Shown here one piece after another: positions 45,357 through 54,475 of a DNA stretch of 64,000 nucleotides (the first letter of the stretch is position 1; each line of letters starts with the position of its first letter). Origin of the DNA: Clostridia bacterium (GTDB lineage Bacteria; Bacillota; Clostridia; Oscillospirales; Acutalibacteraceae); assembly GCA_017517665.1 (NCBI GenBank), contig JAFWYP010000001.1, positions 62,001 through 126,000 on the forward strand. The letters are read 5' to 3'. The notes beneath the pieces were generated by a model, which was given only the letters and a program-made list of their open reading frames with translations, ran no database searches and was not told the origin of the DNA. The translations under genes were made by a program, and so were the position numbers.

Positions 45357-45873
45357 ACAGCTTGTTTTTTACATTTATGCATTTTGAAACAATGAACTTT
45401 TCAAAGTCCTCACAAGTGCCTTTTTCAAATTCGTTTTTATCAACCATCAATATAATCTTTTCTTTCAGAGTGAGCAAATACAGATTTTTGGTTTGCTTGA
45501 GCTTGATGATTTTATCATATTCAACCGTGATTTCCGATTTGTTTGTCAATGATGTTGATATGATACGGTCATCATAAAAATGCGTGATTGATTCAGGAAT
45601 TTTATTGTAAAGTGAGAGAAATTGTTTCTGTTGTTTATTGGTAATGATACGCAGTCTGATAATCGGATAAACAGCAAAAAATAATCCCATAACCGCAATA
45701 ATAACTGCCGGGATGATGTCGTAAAAGTAAAAATAAATAAAGAATGACAATGCAAAATACAGAACAGACAATATTATATAAGGCGTGGATTTCATAAGAG
45801 GATATCCGCCTTTGTAAGCTTCGGTATAATTATTCTTTGTGTGCCTGAATCTGTTTGTAAAAACAGCATCCAT
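45355..45873 (-). CDS. YcxB-like membrane protein
   Basis: 172 residues. Two adjacent hydrophobic helices (about 29-75) are followed by a soluble domain with TEYDKIIKLKQTKNLYLL-like text (EYDKIIKLKQTKNLYLL), typical of YcxB-like proteins with a PH-related C-terminal fold. Function unknown. GAGGG lies before ATG 45873. The gene is AT-rich compared with its neighbours and stands alone on the minus strand. Confidence 0.75.
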   Translation of the reverse strand: MDAVFTNRFRHTKNNYTEAYKGGYPLMKSTPYIILSVLYFALSFFIYFYFYDIIPAVIIAVMGLFFAVYPIIRLRIITNKQQKQFLSLYNKIPESITHFYDDRIISTSLTNKSEITVEYDKIIKLKQTKNLYLLTLKEKIILMVDKNEFEKGTCEDFEKFIVSKCINVKNKL

Positions 45874-46022
45874 AAGTATCCCTCACATTTATTTTCTCTT
45901 GAATAAATTATATTCTTTTGTGATGTTATTGTCAACAGAAACCGTTGTTTCAATAAAGTGTGGATTTTTTTGAAAAGATATGCTATTATATATAAGTTAA
46001 AATAATTTTCAGGAGAATTTGT

Positions 46023-47879
46023 ATGTATCCTAAAGAAATTGAAAAATTTTTGCTCAAGGTTCAGAAGCCCGGAAGATATACGGGCGGTGAACTCAACAGC
46101 GTTGTGAAAGACAAATCAAAGGTTGATATCCGTTATGCGTTTTGCTTCCCCGATACCTATGAAATCGGTATGTCGCATCTCGGCATGAAAATTCTTTACT
46201 CTCTTGTCAATGCAAGGGAGGATGCGTGGTGCGAAAGAGTTTTTGCGCCGTGGGTTGATATGGAAGAGGTTATGCGTGAAAACAATATTCCTCTCTATGC
46301 GCTTGAAAGCGGAGATGCAATCAAAGATTTTGATGTTCTCGGCTTTACAATGCAGTATGAACTCAGCTATACCAACGTTCTCAATATGCTCGACCTTGCA
46401 GGTCTGCCCGTAAGGTCAAAAGACAGAACATCTCTCACTCCCATCGTTATAGCAGGCGGTGCGTGTGTCTGCAACTCCGAACCGATAGCTGAATTCTTTG
46501 ATATAACTCTGCCCGGTGACGGCGAGGAAGTGACAAACGAGCTTATTGATTTGCTTAAGGAATACAAGGCGAAAGGCGCATCAAAGCATGAATTTCTTGT
46601 TGCTGCCGCACAGATAAAAGGTGTTTATGTTCCCTCACTTTATGAGGTTGAATATAACGAAGATAACACTGTTAAGTCCGTAACTCCCACAAACGGTGCA
46701 CCCGAAAAGGTTGTTAAAAGAAACGTTGCAAATCTTGACGAAATGTTTTCGCCTTCGGAATTTGTTGTTCCGTTTCTTGAGGTTGTTCACGACAGAACAA
46801 CGGTTGAAATTTTCCGCGGTTGCATAAGAGGCTGCCGTTTTTGCCAGGCAGGATTCCTCAACAGACCTCTCAGAAGCAAATCTCCCGAGGTTGTTGAAGC
46901 GCAGTGCAAGGCGATCTGCGACAGCACGGGTTATGACGAAATTTCTCTTTGCTCACTCAGCACGAGTGACTACAGAGGTCTTGAAACTCTCATAAAGAAT
47001 ATGCTGCCGTGGACGATTGACGAAAAAATCAATATTGCTCTTCCGTCGCTGCGTGCAGATAATTTCCCGAAGGAGCTTATGGAAAAGCTCAACGCCGTCA
47101 GAAGAAGCGGACTTACCTTTGCGCCCGAAGCAGGTACACAGCGTCTGCGTGACGTTATCAATAAAAACATTACCGAAGAAGAAGTTTTGCGTACTGCGGC
47201 ACAGGCGTTTTCGGGCGGTTGGACAGCCGTAAAACTCTACTTTATGATTGGTTTGCCCACAGAAACCGAAGAAGATATCAGGGGTATTGCAAATCTTGCA
47301 CAGGCGGTTGTTGATGAATTCTATAAGAATCCCGATAAACCCAAGGGCAAGAGCGTAAGTGTAAGCATCAGCCTTGCTTCTCTTGTTCCCAAGCCCTTTA
47401 CTCCCTTCCAGTGGGAGCCTCAGGATAAGCCCGATACCCTTATCGAAAAGCAGGATTTCCTTATTAATTGTGTTACAACAAGAAAAGTCAATGTTTCAAG
47501 GCATGTGCCCTGGACAAGCTTCCTTGAAGGTGTTTTCGCAAGAGGTGACAGACGTCTTGCCGATGTTATCGAAACCGCATGGCGCAAGGGTTGCAGACTC
47601 GACGGATGGTCGGAGCATCTTAAAAAGGATGCATGGGAAGAAAGCTTTGCGGAAAACGGAATCGACCCGTTCTTCTACACCGCAAGACGCCGTGATTACG
47701 ATGAAATTCTCCCTTGGGAGCATATGGATTACGGTGTAACAAAGAAATTCCTTATCAGTGAAAACAAAAAAGCTCATGAGGGTGTAACAACCGCTTGCTG
47801 CCGCGAAAAATGTGCAGGCTGCGGTGCAAATAAGCTTAACGGAGGTGTGTGCGATGAAATCGGTAAGACTGTGGTTTAA
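46023..47879 (+). CDS. TIGR03960 family B12-binding-type radical SAM protein
   Basis: 618 residues. The N-terminal half has the B12-binding-like region (AFCFPDTYEIGMSHLGMKIL), and the radical SAM cluster appears as FRGCIRGCRFCQAGF (Cys-x3-Cys-x2-Cys) near residue 265. The end has another cysteine group (CCREKCAGCGANK). The family nearly always precedes a TIGR03936 protein, as here; its reaction is not established. AGGAG lies before ATG 46023. Confidence 0.93.
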   Translation: MYPKEIEKFLLKVQKPGRYTGGELNSVVKDKSKVDIRYAFCFPDTYEIGMSHLGMKILYSLVNAREDAWCERVFAPWVDMEEVMRENNIPLYALESGDAIKDFDVLGFTMQYELSYTNVLNMLDLAGLPVRSKDRTSLTPIVIAGGACVCNSEPIAEFFDITLPGDGEEVTNELIDLLKEYKAKGASKHEFLVAAAQIKGVYVPSLYEVEYNEDNTVKSVTPTNGAPEKVVKRNVANLDEMFSPSEFVVPFLEVVHDRTTVEIFRGCIRGCRFCQAGFLNRPLRSKSPEVVEAQCKAICDSTGYDEISLCSLSTSDYRGLETLIKNMLPWTIDEKINIALPSLRADNFPKELMEKLNAVRRSGLTFAPEAGTQRLRDVINKNITEEEVLRTAAQAFSGGWTAVKLYFMIGLPTETEEDIRGIANLAQAVVDEFYKNPDKPKGKSVSVSISLASLVPKPFTPFQWEPQDKPDTLIEKQDFLINCVTTRKVNVSRHVPWTSFLEGVFARGDRRLADVIETAWRKGCRLDGWSEHLKKDAWEESFAENGIDPFFYTARRRDYDEILPWEHMDYGVTKKFLISENKKAHEGVTTACCREKCAGCGANKLNGGVCDEIGKTVV

Positions 47880-48516
47880 AAAAGACGGACTTGCTGTTTA
47901 TATCTCTCATCTTGATATGAACCGTTGCATGACCAGAGCCGTGCGCCGTGCCGATATTCCTCTTTGGTATACCGAGGGTTTCAATCCTCATCCTTATATG
48001 ACATTTCTCATGCCTCTGCCTCTCGGTCAGTCGGGTATGCGCGAGCCTCTCGATATCAGAATTGAAGAAGAGCTTACCTTCAAGGAAATCAAAAACCGTC
48101 TCAATGCCGTTATGCCGGAGGGAATAGAAATTGTTGATGTAGCAAAACCGATTTGCAAACCAAACGAAATTGCCGCAGGCGAATATGAGATTGATGTTGA
48201 ATTTGTATCGGAGGGCGAAGCAGAAGGATTTGCGGCAGGGGCAAAAGCCGTTATTGGCGGCGGAATTCTCAATGCCGAAAAACGAAGCAAGAGGGGTATA
48301 AAAACCGTTAATCTCTGCGAGCTTATCCGTTCTTTTGAAATAAAGCAGGAAGAAAATCTTGTCCGCATCAAAACCGTTCTTGCGGCAGGTAATTCCGTAA
48401 ACCTCAATGCAGAGCTTCTTATGAGTGCTCTTTATAATGAGTTTTCGGCTGAGCCCGAGAAAACAGAGATAGTCAGAACGGGGCTTTTAAGGGAAGATTT
48501 AAGTATATTTGAATAA
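47854..48516 (+). CDS. TIGR03936 family radical SAM-associated protein
   Basis: 220 residues from ATG 47854, with GGAGG 8 bases upstream inside the preceding gene (26-base overlap). Seen: VRLWFKKDGLAVYISHLDMNR and WYTEGFNPHPYMTFLMPLPLG. It is the usual partner of TIGR03960, possibly acting on rRNA or tRNA, but no substrate is proven. It has no iron-sulfur motif of its own. Confidence 0.92.
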   Translation: MKSVRLWFKKDGLAVYISHLDMNRCMTRAVRRADIPLWYTEGFNPHPYMTFLMPLPLGQSGMREPLDIRIEEELTFKEIKNRLNAVMPEGIEIVDVAKPICKPNEIAAGEYEIDVEFVSEGEAEGFAAGAKAVIGGGILNAEKRSKRGIKTVNLCELIRSFEIKQEENLVRIKTVLAAGNSVNLNAELLMSALYNEFSAEPEKTEIVRTGLLREDLSIFE

Positions 48517-48593
48517 TACGGGGGATATAAAATTGTAAAAACCCGTCAAAATGTTAAAAATCAAAAAATCTTGCGGATTTAACAAAAAAATGC

Positions 48594-48622
48594 TTGCATT
48601 CTTTTAAAACATATGATATTAT
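48594..48622 (+). promoter_or_regulatory. Promoter of rplS
   Basis: TTGCAT (48594-48599), 17 bases, TATTAT (48617-48622). Confidence 0.6.
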
Positions 48623-48628
48623 ATTACT

Positions 48629-48755
48629 CGCATTTGTGCCGTCAGTTGCGGCTTCGGCTCTCAAAGACGGGGTTTAATGCCAATAACATTAAAGCGGATG
48701 TTCCTCTTTCTGTGTAACAGTTATGAACACCTGAAAAAATCGGAGGAAAATAACA
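48629..48755 (+). promoter_or_regulatory. Candidate structured leader RNA of ribosomal protein L19
   Basis: About 125 bases of structured leader. GCATT (48630-48634) can pair with AATGC (48676-48680) and CCGTC (48639-48643) with GACGG (48666-48670), closing a nested helix. A second hairpin TTTAATG/CATTAAA (48673-48693) uses the same AATG bases, so the two folds exclude each other. L19 leaders are known in Firmicutes; consensus membership is unchecked. Confidence 0.55.
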
Positions 48756-49100
48756 ATGGATGCACTCAAACTCATCGCACAGGACTCACTCAAGTCTGAA
48801 GTACCCGTAATCGAAATCGGTGATACCGTTAAGGTTCACGTTAAGATTCGTGAAGGTGAAAAGGAAAGAATTCAGGTTTTTGAAGGCACAATCATCGCTC
48901 GCAAGGGCTCAGGCATTTCGGAAACCTTCACAGTACGCCGCCTTTCATACGGTGTAGGTGTTGAAAGGGTATTCCCCGTTCACTCCCCCAACGTTGCAAA
49001 GGTTGAAGTTGTAAGACACGGCCGCGTACGCAGAAGCAAGCTCTATTACCTCAGAGACAGAGTTGGTAAGGCTGCTAAGGTTAAGGAACAGATCAGATAA
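48756..49100 (+). CDS. rplS: 50S ribosomal protein L19
   Basis: 114 residues, normal length. [44 protein letters not shown] and the C-terminal [20 protein letters not shown] are diagnostic. It sits at the 30S-50S interface. CGGAGG precedes ATG 48756. The gene has its own leader and terminator. Confidence 0.98.
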   Translation: MDALKLIAQDSLKSEVPVIEIGDTVKVHVKIREGEKERIQVFEGTIIARKGSGISETFTVRRLSYGVGVERVFPVHSPNVAKVEVVRHGRVRRSKLYYLRDRVGKAAKVKEQIR

Positions 49101-49110
49101 TGAGCATGAG

Positions 49111-49140
49111 GGTGTAACAATTTTCGGTTGTTACACCTTT
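49111..49140 (+). terminator. Terminator after rplS
   Basis: GGTGTAACAA/TTGTTACACC, a perfect 10-bp stem with a 7-base loop and T-rich tail. It separates L19 from the signal peptidase genes, although read-through is common here. Confidence 0.82.
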
Positions 49141-49202
49141 ATTGTTATTTTTATAAATTAATTACATTAACTGACGATATTGTGAAAAAGGAGGGTAATA
49201 CC

Positions 49203-49793
49203 GTGCGCAGGATTGAAGAATTCTGGATTGAATTCAATCCGCCTGCAGTGCAGGAAGAAGCTGAAGCTTCAGGGGCGGTCAGTCTTTTTTATGATATGGT
49301 AGACTCTCTTAAGGGTGCTATAATCGTTGTTTTTATTGTTTTTGCCTGCTTATTCAGGGTTATCGGTGTTGACGGTGACTCCATGTTTCCGACCCTCAAA
49401 GACGGTGACTGGCTTGCCATTTCAGGTATAACGGCAGAAATCAAGCGTGGCGATATTGTTGTTGTCACTCAACCGTGGGAAAGAAATGTTCCCATAATCA
49501 AGCGTGTTATTGCCCTTGGCGGCGATACCGTTGATATTGATTTTGAGAAAAATAAGGTTTATATCAACGGCAGAGAGATTTATGAACCTTATATTTTAGA
49601 ACCAACAAGAGTAAGCTACGATGTCGAATTTCCGATAACCGTTGACGAAGGCAAGGTATTTGTTATGGGCGATAACCGTAATGTTTCGCTCGACAGCCGT
49701 TCAAGCAAAATCGGACTTATTGATGAGGGATATATACTCGGCAAGGCTTTGATAAGACTTTTTCCCACGGGAATGTGGGAAATATATGACTGA
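49203..49793 (+). CDS. lepB: Signal peptidase I (first copy)
   Basis: 196 residues from GTG 49203, chosen because GGAGG (49190-49194) is 8 bases away. One membrane helix (about 37-54), then GDSMFPTLKDGD (Ser60) and VPIIKRVIALGGD (Lys100), the catalytic dyad, and GDNRNVSLDSR near the end. It removes signal peptides outside the membrane. It is followed 14 bases later by a second copy. Confidence 0.95.
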   Translation: MRRIEEFWIEFNPPAVQEEAEASGAVSLFYDMVDSLKGAIIVVFIVFACLFRVIGVDGDSMFPTLKDGDWLAISGITAEIKRGDIVVVTQPWERNVPIIKRVIALGGDTVDIDFEKNKVYINGREIYEPYILEPTRVSYDVEFPITVDEGKVFVMGDNRNVSLDSRSSKIGLIDEGYILGKALIRLFPTGMWEIYD

Positions 49794-49807
49794 AAGAGGT
49801 GTTTCTG

Positions 49808-50371
49808 ATGTCTGAAAATTTCAGCGAGAAAAAAGAAAAAGGCGGATTGGTTTCAACCTGCTTTGATGTTGTATCCATAATATCGGTTGCAATAGTTGCA
49901 GTTGCGGTTGTTTTTATTTTTGCTTTCAGAACGGTGGGCGTTGTGGGCAGCTCAATGTATCCCACCCTTAAAAATTCAGACAGAATTATTCTTACCGCGT
50001 CTTACGGTGAACCCGAATACGGCGATATAGTTGTAACCTGTCAGCCCTCAAAATCGCCTTTAATTCCCGATGTTCTTGTTAAAAGAGTTATTGCAACAGA
50101 GGGTCAGACGGTTGATATAGATTTTGTCAACGGCATTGTTTATGTTGACGATACTGCACTTGATGAACCCTATATCAACGAAAAAACGCACGACAGAGAG
50201 AGCTTTGATAAACCTGTAACCGTTCCCGAAGGATATGTTTTTGTGATGGGTGACAACAGAAACGAATCAACTGACAGCCGCGATAACAGAGTAGGTTTTA
50301 TAAGAGAAGAATATATACTCGGAGAGGCGCTTTTCAGAATAGCTCCTTTCGGACAGTTTAAAATAGGTTAA
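49808..50371 (+). CDS. Signal peptidase I (second copy)
   Basis: 187 residues from ATG 49808 with GAGGTG upstream. One membrane helix (about 20-41), GSSMYPTLKNSD (Ser49), LVKRVIATEGQ (Lys92) and GDNRNESTDSRDNRVGF. Both catalytic residues are present, so both tandem copies should be active. The two have similar catalytic blocks but clearly different N-termini, an old duplication. rbgA begins 5 bases later. Confidence 0.94.
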   Translation: MSENFSEKKEKGGLVSTCFDVVSIISVAIVAVAVVFIFAFRTVGVVGSSMYPTLKNSDRIILTASYGEPEYGDIVVTCQPSKSPLIPDVLVKRVIATEGQTVDIDFVNGIVYVDDTALDEPYINEKTHDRESFDKPVTVPEGYVFVMGDNRNESTDSRDNRVGFIREEYILGEALFRIAPFGQFKIG

Positions 50372-50376
50372 AGATT

Positions 50377-51228
50377 ATGAATGAAAACATGACGATTCAG
50401 TGGTTTCCGGGCCATATGGCGAAAACCCGAAGACTTATAAAAGAAAGCCTGCATCTTGTTGATGCGGTCTGTGAAATAGTTGATGCAAGAATTCCCGAAA
50501 GCAGCAGAAATCCCGAGATTGATGAAATTGTCGGCTCAAAGCCGAGGATAGTTCTGCTTAATAAATGTGATCTTGCCGATGACAATGCAACTGCGAGAAA
50601 AATAAAAGAGCTTGCGGCAAAGGGAATAACCGCTTTGCCTGTTGACTGCAGAAGCGGAAAGGGTCTTGATAAATTTCAGCCTGCCGTAAGGGAGGTTCTG
50701 AAAGAAAAAATCAAGGCGAACACCGAAAAGGGTATGGCAGGTAAATCTCTGCGCGTTATGGTTGTGGGAATTCCCAACACAGGCAAATCCTCATTTATTA
50801 ACAGAATGGCGGGAAAAAACCGTGCCAAGGTTGCGGATAAACCCGGTGTGACAAGAAGCAACCAATGGTTTGCAATCGGTTCGGGAATTGAGCTTCTTGA
50901 TACTCCCGGTGTTTTATGGCCGAAATTTGAAGATCCCGAGGTAGGCTTCAAGCTTGCTTTTATCGGTTCCGTAAAAGATGAAATTCTGGATAGTCAGGAA
51001 ATAGCCGTAAGGCTTCTTTTGGTTATGCAGAAAAATTATCCGCAAAGACTTGTTGACAGATATAAAATAAGCGATTTTGAAGAACTTGAGCCTTATGAGC
51101 TTCTTGAACTCATAGGTGCAAAAAGAGGAATGCTTATCAAAGGCGGCGAAACCGATACGGAAAGAGCTGCTGTTATGCTTCTTGATGAATACCGTTCGGG
51201 CAAGCTCGGTAAGCTGACTCTTGATTAA
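50377..51228 (+). CDS. rbgA: Ribosome biogenesis GTPase YlqF/RbgA
   Basis: 283 residues. A circularly permuted GTPase: G4 LNKCDLAD comes before G1 GIPNTGKSSFINR and G3 DTPG, and WFPGHMAKTRR opens the protein. RbgA helps late 50S assembly around L16. No strong ribosome binding site precedes ATG 50377, so translation may couple to the signal peptidase upstream. Position near rplS and rnhB is typical of Firmicutes. Confidence 0.96.
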   Translation: MNENMTIQWFPGHMAKTRRLIKESLHLVDAVCEIVDARIPESSRNPEIDEIVGSKPRIVLLNKCDLADDNATARKIKELAAKGITALPVDCRSGKGLDKFQPAVREVLKEKIKANTEKGMAGKSLRVMVVGIPNTGKSSFINRMAGKNRAKVADKPGVTRSNQWFAIGSGIELLDTPGVLWPKFEDPEVGFKLAFIGSVKDEILDSQEIAVRLLLVMQKNYPQRLVDRYKISDFEELEPYELLELIGAKRGMLIKGGETDTERAAVMLLDEYRSGKLGKLTLD

Positions 51229-51239
51229 GAGGTGTTGTT

Positions 51240-52421
51240 ATGAGAAAGAAAATGGCGATTTTTCTTGCAGTTATAATCGCCTTGGATGTTATAGCACTCG
51301 GTGTTATATTTTTTACAAGAAATTCAGACAGCAGACTTGATATAAGCGCTGATGCACATCCCGGTGCAGACCCCACCACAACAGAAGAACAGATTCTTTT
51401 TTCTTCCGTCAGCTTTGTTGCAGTTGGTGATAATCTTATCCATAAGCCGATTTATAATCAGGCGGAGGCAAGAACAAGCGAGGGTTATGATTTCTCGTTT
51501 GCTTATGAGAATTTTGATGATATAATTTCGGTTCCCGATGTTGCAATTCTCAATCAGGAAACAATCATTTCAACCGAACACAATGTTTCCACATATCCCA
51601 TGTTCAACTCTCCCGTTGAAGTCGGAGATGAAATGCTTGAACTTGGTTTTGACGTTTTCAATATTGCAACAAACCATTCGATTGACTGCGGGGAAAAAGG
51701 TCTTATTTCTGCAATTAATTTCTGGAAAGGCAAAAATGCTGTAACCTGCGGTGCGTATCTCAATAAGGATGATTATTCAAATATTCCCATGCAAGAGGTG
51801 AACGGTGTTAAAATCGCCTATATCGGATTCACCGAATCAACAAACGGTCTTTCGCTTCCTTCGGATTCTGAAGTAATTCTTGTCCGTGCATCGGAAGAAA
51901 CCCGTTTGCAGCAGAGAATCATTGATGCAAAAGCGGTTGCCGATGTTGTTATCGTAAGTGCGCATTGGGGCAATGAATATACCCATGAACCCACAGACGG
52001 TCAGCGTCAGCTTGCCGAAAAGCTTGCTTCATGGGGTGCGGATGTTATTATCGGCACTCACCCCCATGTAATTCAGCCTGTTGAGTATATCAATAATGCA
52101 GACGGAAGCAGAACTCTTGTTGCGTATTCGCTCGGCAATTTTATTTCCGCGCAGAACAGAGGACCGAGAATGCTCGGCGGCGTTCTTAATTTTGAAATTG
52201 TAAGAAATAATGCTACGGGTGAAATAGGATTTGAAAACGTTAAATTTTCGGGTGCGGTAACTCATTACGGTCAGAGTTTTTCCAACCTTCGCATCTATCC
52301 CCTTAATGAGTATACGGAAGAACTCGCTTCAAAACACGGTGTTCTTGAAAAAACACCCGAATTCAGCCTGCAGTATCTCAATGATATAATCGCTAAAGTA
52401 ATAGATAAACAGTTCCTTTAA
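51240..52421 (+). CDS. Membrane-anchored CapA family protein
   Basis: 393 residues. An N-terminal membrane helix (about 5-25), a short Thr/Ala linker, then the CapA domain: FVAVGDNLIHKP, LNQETIIS, NIATNHSIDCG, VSAHWGNEY, IIGTHPHVIQP and YSLGNFISAQ. CapA proteins of this type work at the cell surface in polymer export or as poorly known metallophosphatases. AGAGGTG is near the start. It differs from the CapA at 5.9 kb by its anchor. Confidence 0.88.
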   Translation: MRKKMAIFLAVIIALDVIALGVIFFTRNSDSRLDISADAHPGADPTTTEEQILFSSVSFVAVGDNLIHKPIYNQAEARTSEGYDFSFAYENFDDIISVPDVAILNQETIISTEHNVSTYPMFNSPVEVGDEMLELGFDVFNIATNHSIDCGEKGLISAINFWKGKNAVTCGAYLNKDDYSNIPMQEVNGVKIAYIGFTESTNGLSLPSDSEVILVRASEETRLQQRIIDAKAVADVVIVSAHWGNEYTHEPTDGQRQLAEKLASWGADVIIGTHPHVIQPVEYINNADGSRTLVAYSLGNFISAQNRGPRMLGGVLNFEIVRNNATGEIGFENVKFSGAVTHYGQSFSNLRIYPLNEYTEELASKHGVLEKTPEFSLQYLNDIIAKVIDKQFL

Positions 52422-52430
52422 TAAATTCAA

Positions 52431-52473
52431 GCTGCGACGGTGAACGGTAAATTCGATTGCCGCGCAGTTTTTT
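52431..52473 (+). terminator. Hairpin with T-run between capA and rnhB
   Basis: CTGCG-CGG and CCG-CGCAG arms with one bulged A, followed by six Ts; rnhB starts 12 bases later, so it may be a partial stop. Confidence 0.65.
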
Positions 52474-52485
52474 ATAGGTGATATT

Positions 52486-53091
52486 ATGGATTATCAGTAC
52501 GAAATAAACGCAAAAAGTAACGGATTCAAGGCTGTGTGCGGTGTTGACGAAGCAGGCAGAGGGCCTTTGGCGGGTCCCGTTTTTGCAGCGGCGGTTATTC
52601 TTCCGGAAAATTGCGAAATTGACGGTCTAAATGATTCCAAAAAGCTTTCCGAAAAGAAAAGGGAAGCACTTTTTGATGTTATAAAAGAAAAGGCAATAAG
52701 CTGGAGTGTTGCAAGCGTTGATGAAAAAGTTATTGATGAAATAAATATTCTTCAGGCAACTTATCTTGCAATGAAAAATGCTGTTGAGGGTCTTGATGTG
52801 CCTGCTGATTATGCGCTTATTGACGGTAACAGAATGCCTCCGATTGAAATAAAGGGCGAAACTGTTATTAAGGGCGATGCAAAAAGCATGTCAATTGCGG
52901 CGGCATCAATTCTTGCAAAGGTGAGCAGGGACAGATTTATGCTTGAACTTGATAAAAAATATCCTCAGTATCAGTTCGCAAAGCATAAGGGCTACGGAAC
53001 TAAGCTTCATTATGAAATGCTGACAGAGCACGGTGTTTCACCTTGCCATCGCATGAGCTTTCTCAAATCTTTTTTCGGTGAAAAGAAATGA
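52486..53091 (+). CDS. rnhB: Ribonuclease HII
   Basis: 201 residues. It removes RNA from RNA-DNA hybrids and misinserted ribonucleotides. Seen: [20 protein letters not shown] with Asp21 and Glu22 as metal ligands, [13 protein letters not shown], the later Asp in [27 protein letters not shown] and [12 protein letters not shown]. Typical length. It overlaps yraN by 4 bases. Confidence 0.97.
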   Translation: MDYQYEINAKSNGFKAVCGVDEAGRGPLAGPVFAAAVILPENCEIDGLNDSKKLSEKKREALFDVIKEKAISWSVASVDEKVIDEINILQATYLAMKNAVEGLDVPADYALIDGNRMPPIEIKGETVIKGDAKSMSIAAASILAKVSRDRFMLELDKKYPQYQFAKHKGYGTKLHYEMLTEHGVSPCHRMSFLKSFFGEKK

Positions 53092-53453
53092 TTAAGAATA
53101 AAACAGGTGTGTGGGGAGAAATTTTTGCCGCGCGATATCTGCGTGACAACGGATATGATATTCTCTCCTCAAACTATGTCTGCCGTTTCGGAGAGCTTGA
53201 TTTGGTTGCGGCAAAAGATAAAACGGTTTGTTTTGTTGAAGTGAAAACAAGAAACCGCAACACTAACATCAGACCCATGGAAGCGGTTGACGAAGGAAAA
53301 CAAAAGCGTCTGGAAATGGCGGCAAAAAGCTTTCTTGCATCTGCAAAAATAAATGCTGAAACCCGTTTTGATGTTTGCGAGGTTTATCTTGATGATAACT
53401 GTGCACTTTCCGACATAAACTATATTAAAAACGCGTTTCAGGTGATGACATGA
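53088..53453 (+). CDS. YraN family protein (UPF0102, endonuclease-like fold)
   Basis: 121 residues. [30 protein letters not shown], and FVEVKTR form the restriction-endonuclease-like core shared by YraN, with the Glu, Asp and Glu-x-Lys arrangement intact. A role in DNA processing is suspected but not shown. It overlaps rnhB and the next gene by 4 bases each. Confidence 0.94.
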   Translation: MIKNKTGVWGEIFAARYLRDNGYDILSSNYVCRFGELDLVAAKDKTVCFVEVKTRNRNTNIRPMEAVDEGKQKRLEMAAKSFLASAKINAETRFDVCEVYLDDNCALSDINYIKNAFQVMT

Positions 53454-54415
53454 GGCTTTTTGATTTGCATTGCGATACGGCGGGAGAGTGTTATAACAAA
53501 AAAATTCCGCTTGCCGAAAATGATTTACATATAAGTTTATGTAAAGGTAAAGCACTTGACGAATGGTGTCAGGTGTTTGCAATCTGGATTCTTGATGAGC
53601 TTCGGGGCAAAAAAGCTTATGACTATTTTGTTAAAGTGCTTGAAAATCATAAAAACGAGATTAATAAAAATGCCGATAAAATCAAGCTGTGTCAACAGTT
53701 TTCGGATATTGATGAAGCTGTTAAAAACGGAAAATGCGCCGCTTTGACAGCGGTTGAAGGCGGCTCGCCTTTTGCGGAAAAAGATGTGGTTTTTATTGCG
53801 AAAGAACACGGTGTAAAGCTTATTACCCTTACATGGAACGGCGAAAATGAACTCGGTTACGGCTGTCAGTCAGGCGTTGATTCTGGTCTTAAAGAGTGCG
53901 GTAAAACTCTTCTTCGCTCAATGTGTGACATGAATATAGTTGCCGATGTTTCTCATCTCAACCGTGCAGGCTTTTATGATGCGGTTTCAAGCGGTGCAAG
54001 AGTTATTGCAAGCCATTCAAACTGCGAAAAAGTGCTTTTGAAAACGAGAAAAGACAGCGAGGATAAATTCTTTTCATGCCGTCGGAGTCTTAACGATGAG
54101 CAGATAAAAATTCTCATTGAATGCGGCGGATTGATAGGTATCAATTTCTGCAAAAGCTTCCTTGGTGATAACGGTGATGACGGCTTTGAAGCAGTTTACC
54201 GCCACATGGCGCATATTCTTGATTTGGGCGGAGAAAATGTGCTTGCAATCGGCTCGGATTTTGACGGGTGTGATATCAATCCCGAGCTTTCTGGCATTGA
54301 CAAAATTGAAAACCTTAACCGATTCCTTGCAGATAAGGGCATGGATTCGGTTTTGCTTGATAAGATTTTTTTCTCAAATTCACAAAAATTCTTCAAAAAC
54401 ATTTTACAAGAATGA
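53450..54415 (+). CDS. Membrane dipeptidase family (M19) protein
   Basis: 321 residues. Metal ligands of the renal dipeptidase-like family are visible: LHCDT (His7, Asp9), AVEGG (Glu), VSHLN and ASHSN (His), and a later GSDFDG. It probably cleaves dipeptides in the cytoplasm; there is no signal peptide. It ends the rnhB-yraN run, and the thrC promoter overlaps its 3' end. Confidence 0.93.
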   Translation: MRLFDLHCDTAGECYNKKIPLAENDLHISLCKGKALDEWCQVFAIWILDELRGKKAYDYFVKVLENHKNEINKNADKIKLCQQFSDIDEAVKNGKCAALTAVEGGSPFAEKDVVFIAKEHGVKLITLTWNGENELGYGCQSGVDSGLKECGKTLLRSMCDMNIVADVSHLNRAGFYDAVSSGARVIASHSNCEKVLLKTRKDSEDKFFSCRRSLNDEQIKILIECGGLIGINFCKSFLGDNGDDGFEAVYRHMAHILDLGGENVLAIGSDFDGCDINPELSGIDKIENLNRFLADKGMDSVLLDKIFFSNSQKFFKNILQE

Positions 54416-54431
54416 AATTGTGTGATATAAT
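54403..54431 (+). promoter_or_regulatory. Promoter of thrC
   Basis: TTTACA (54403-54408), 17 bases, TATAAT (54426-54431). It starts inside the end of the M19 gene. Confidence 0.7.
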
Positions 54432-54475
54432 ATTTTGAATCTTTTATAAATTATTTCCGAAAAGGATGATGTTAA

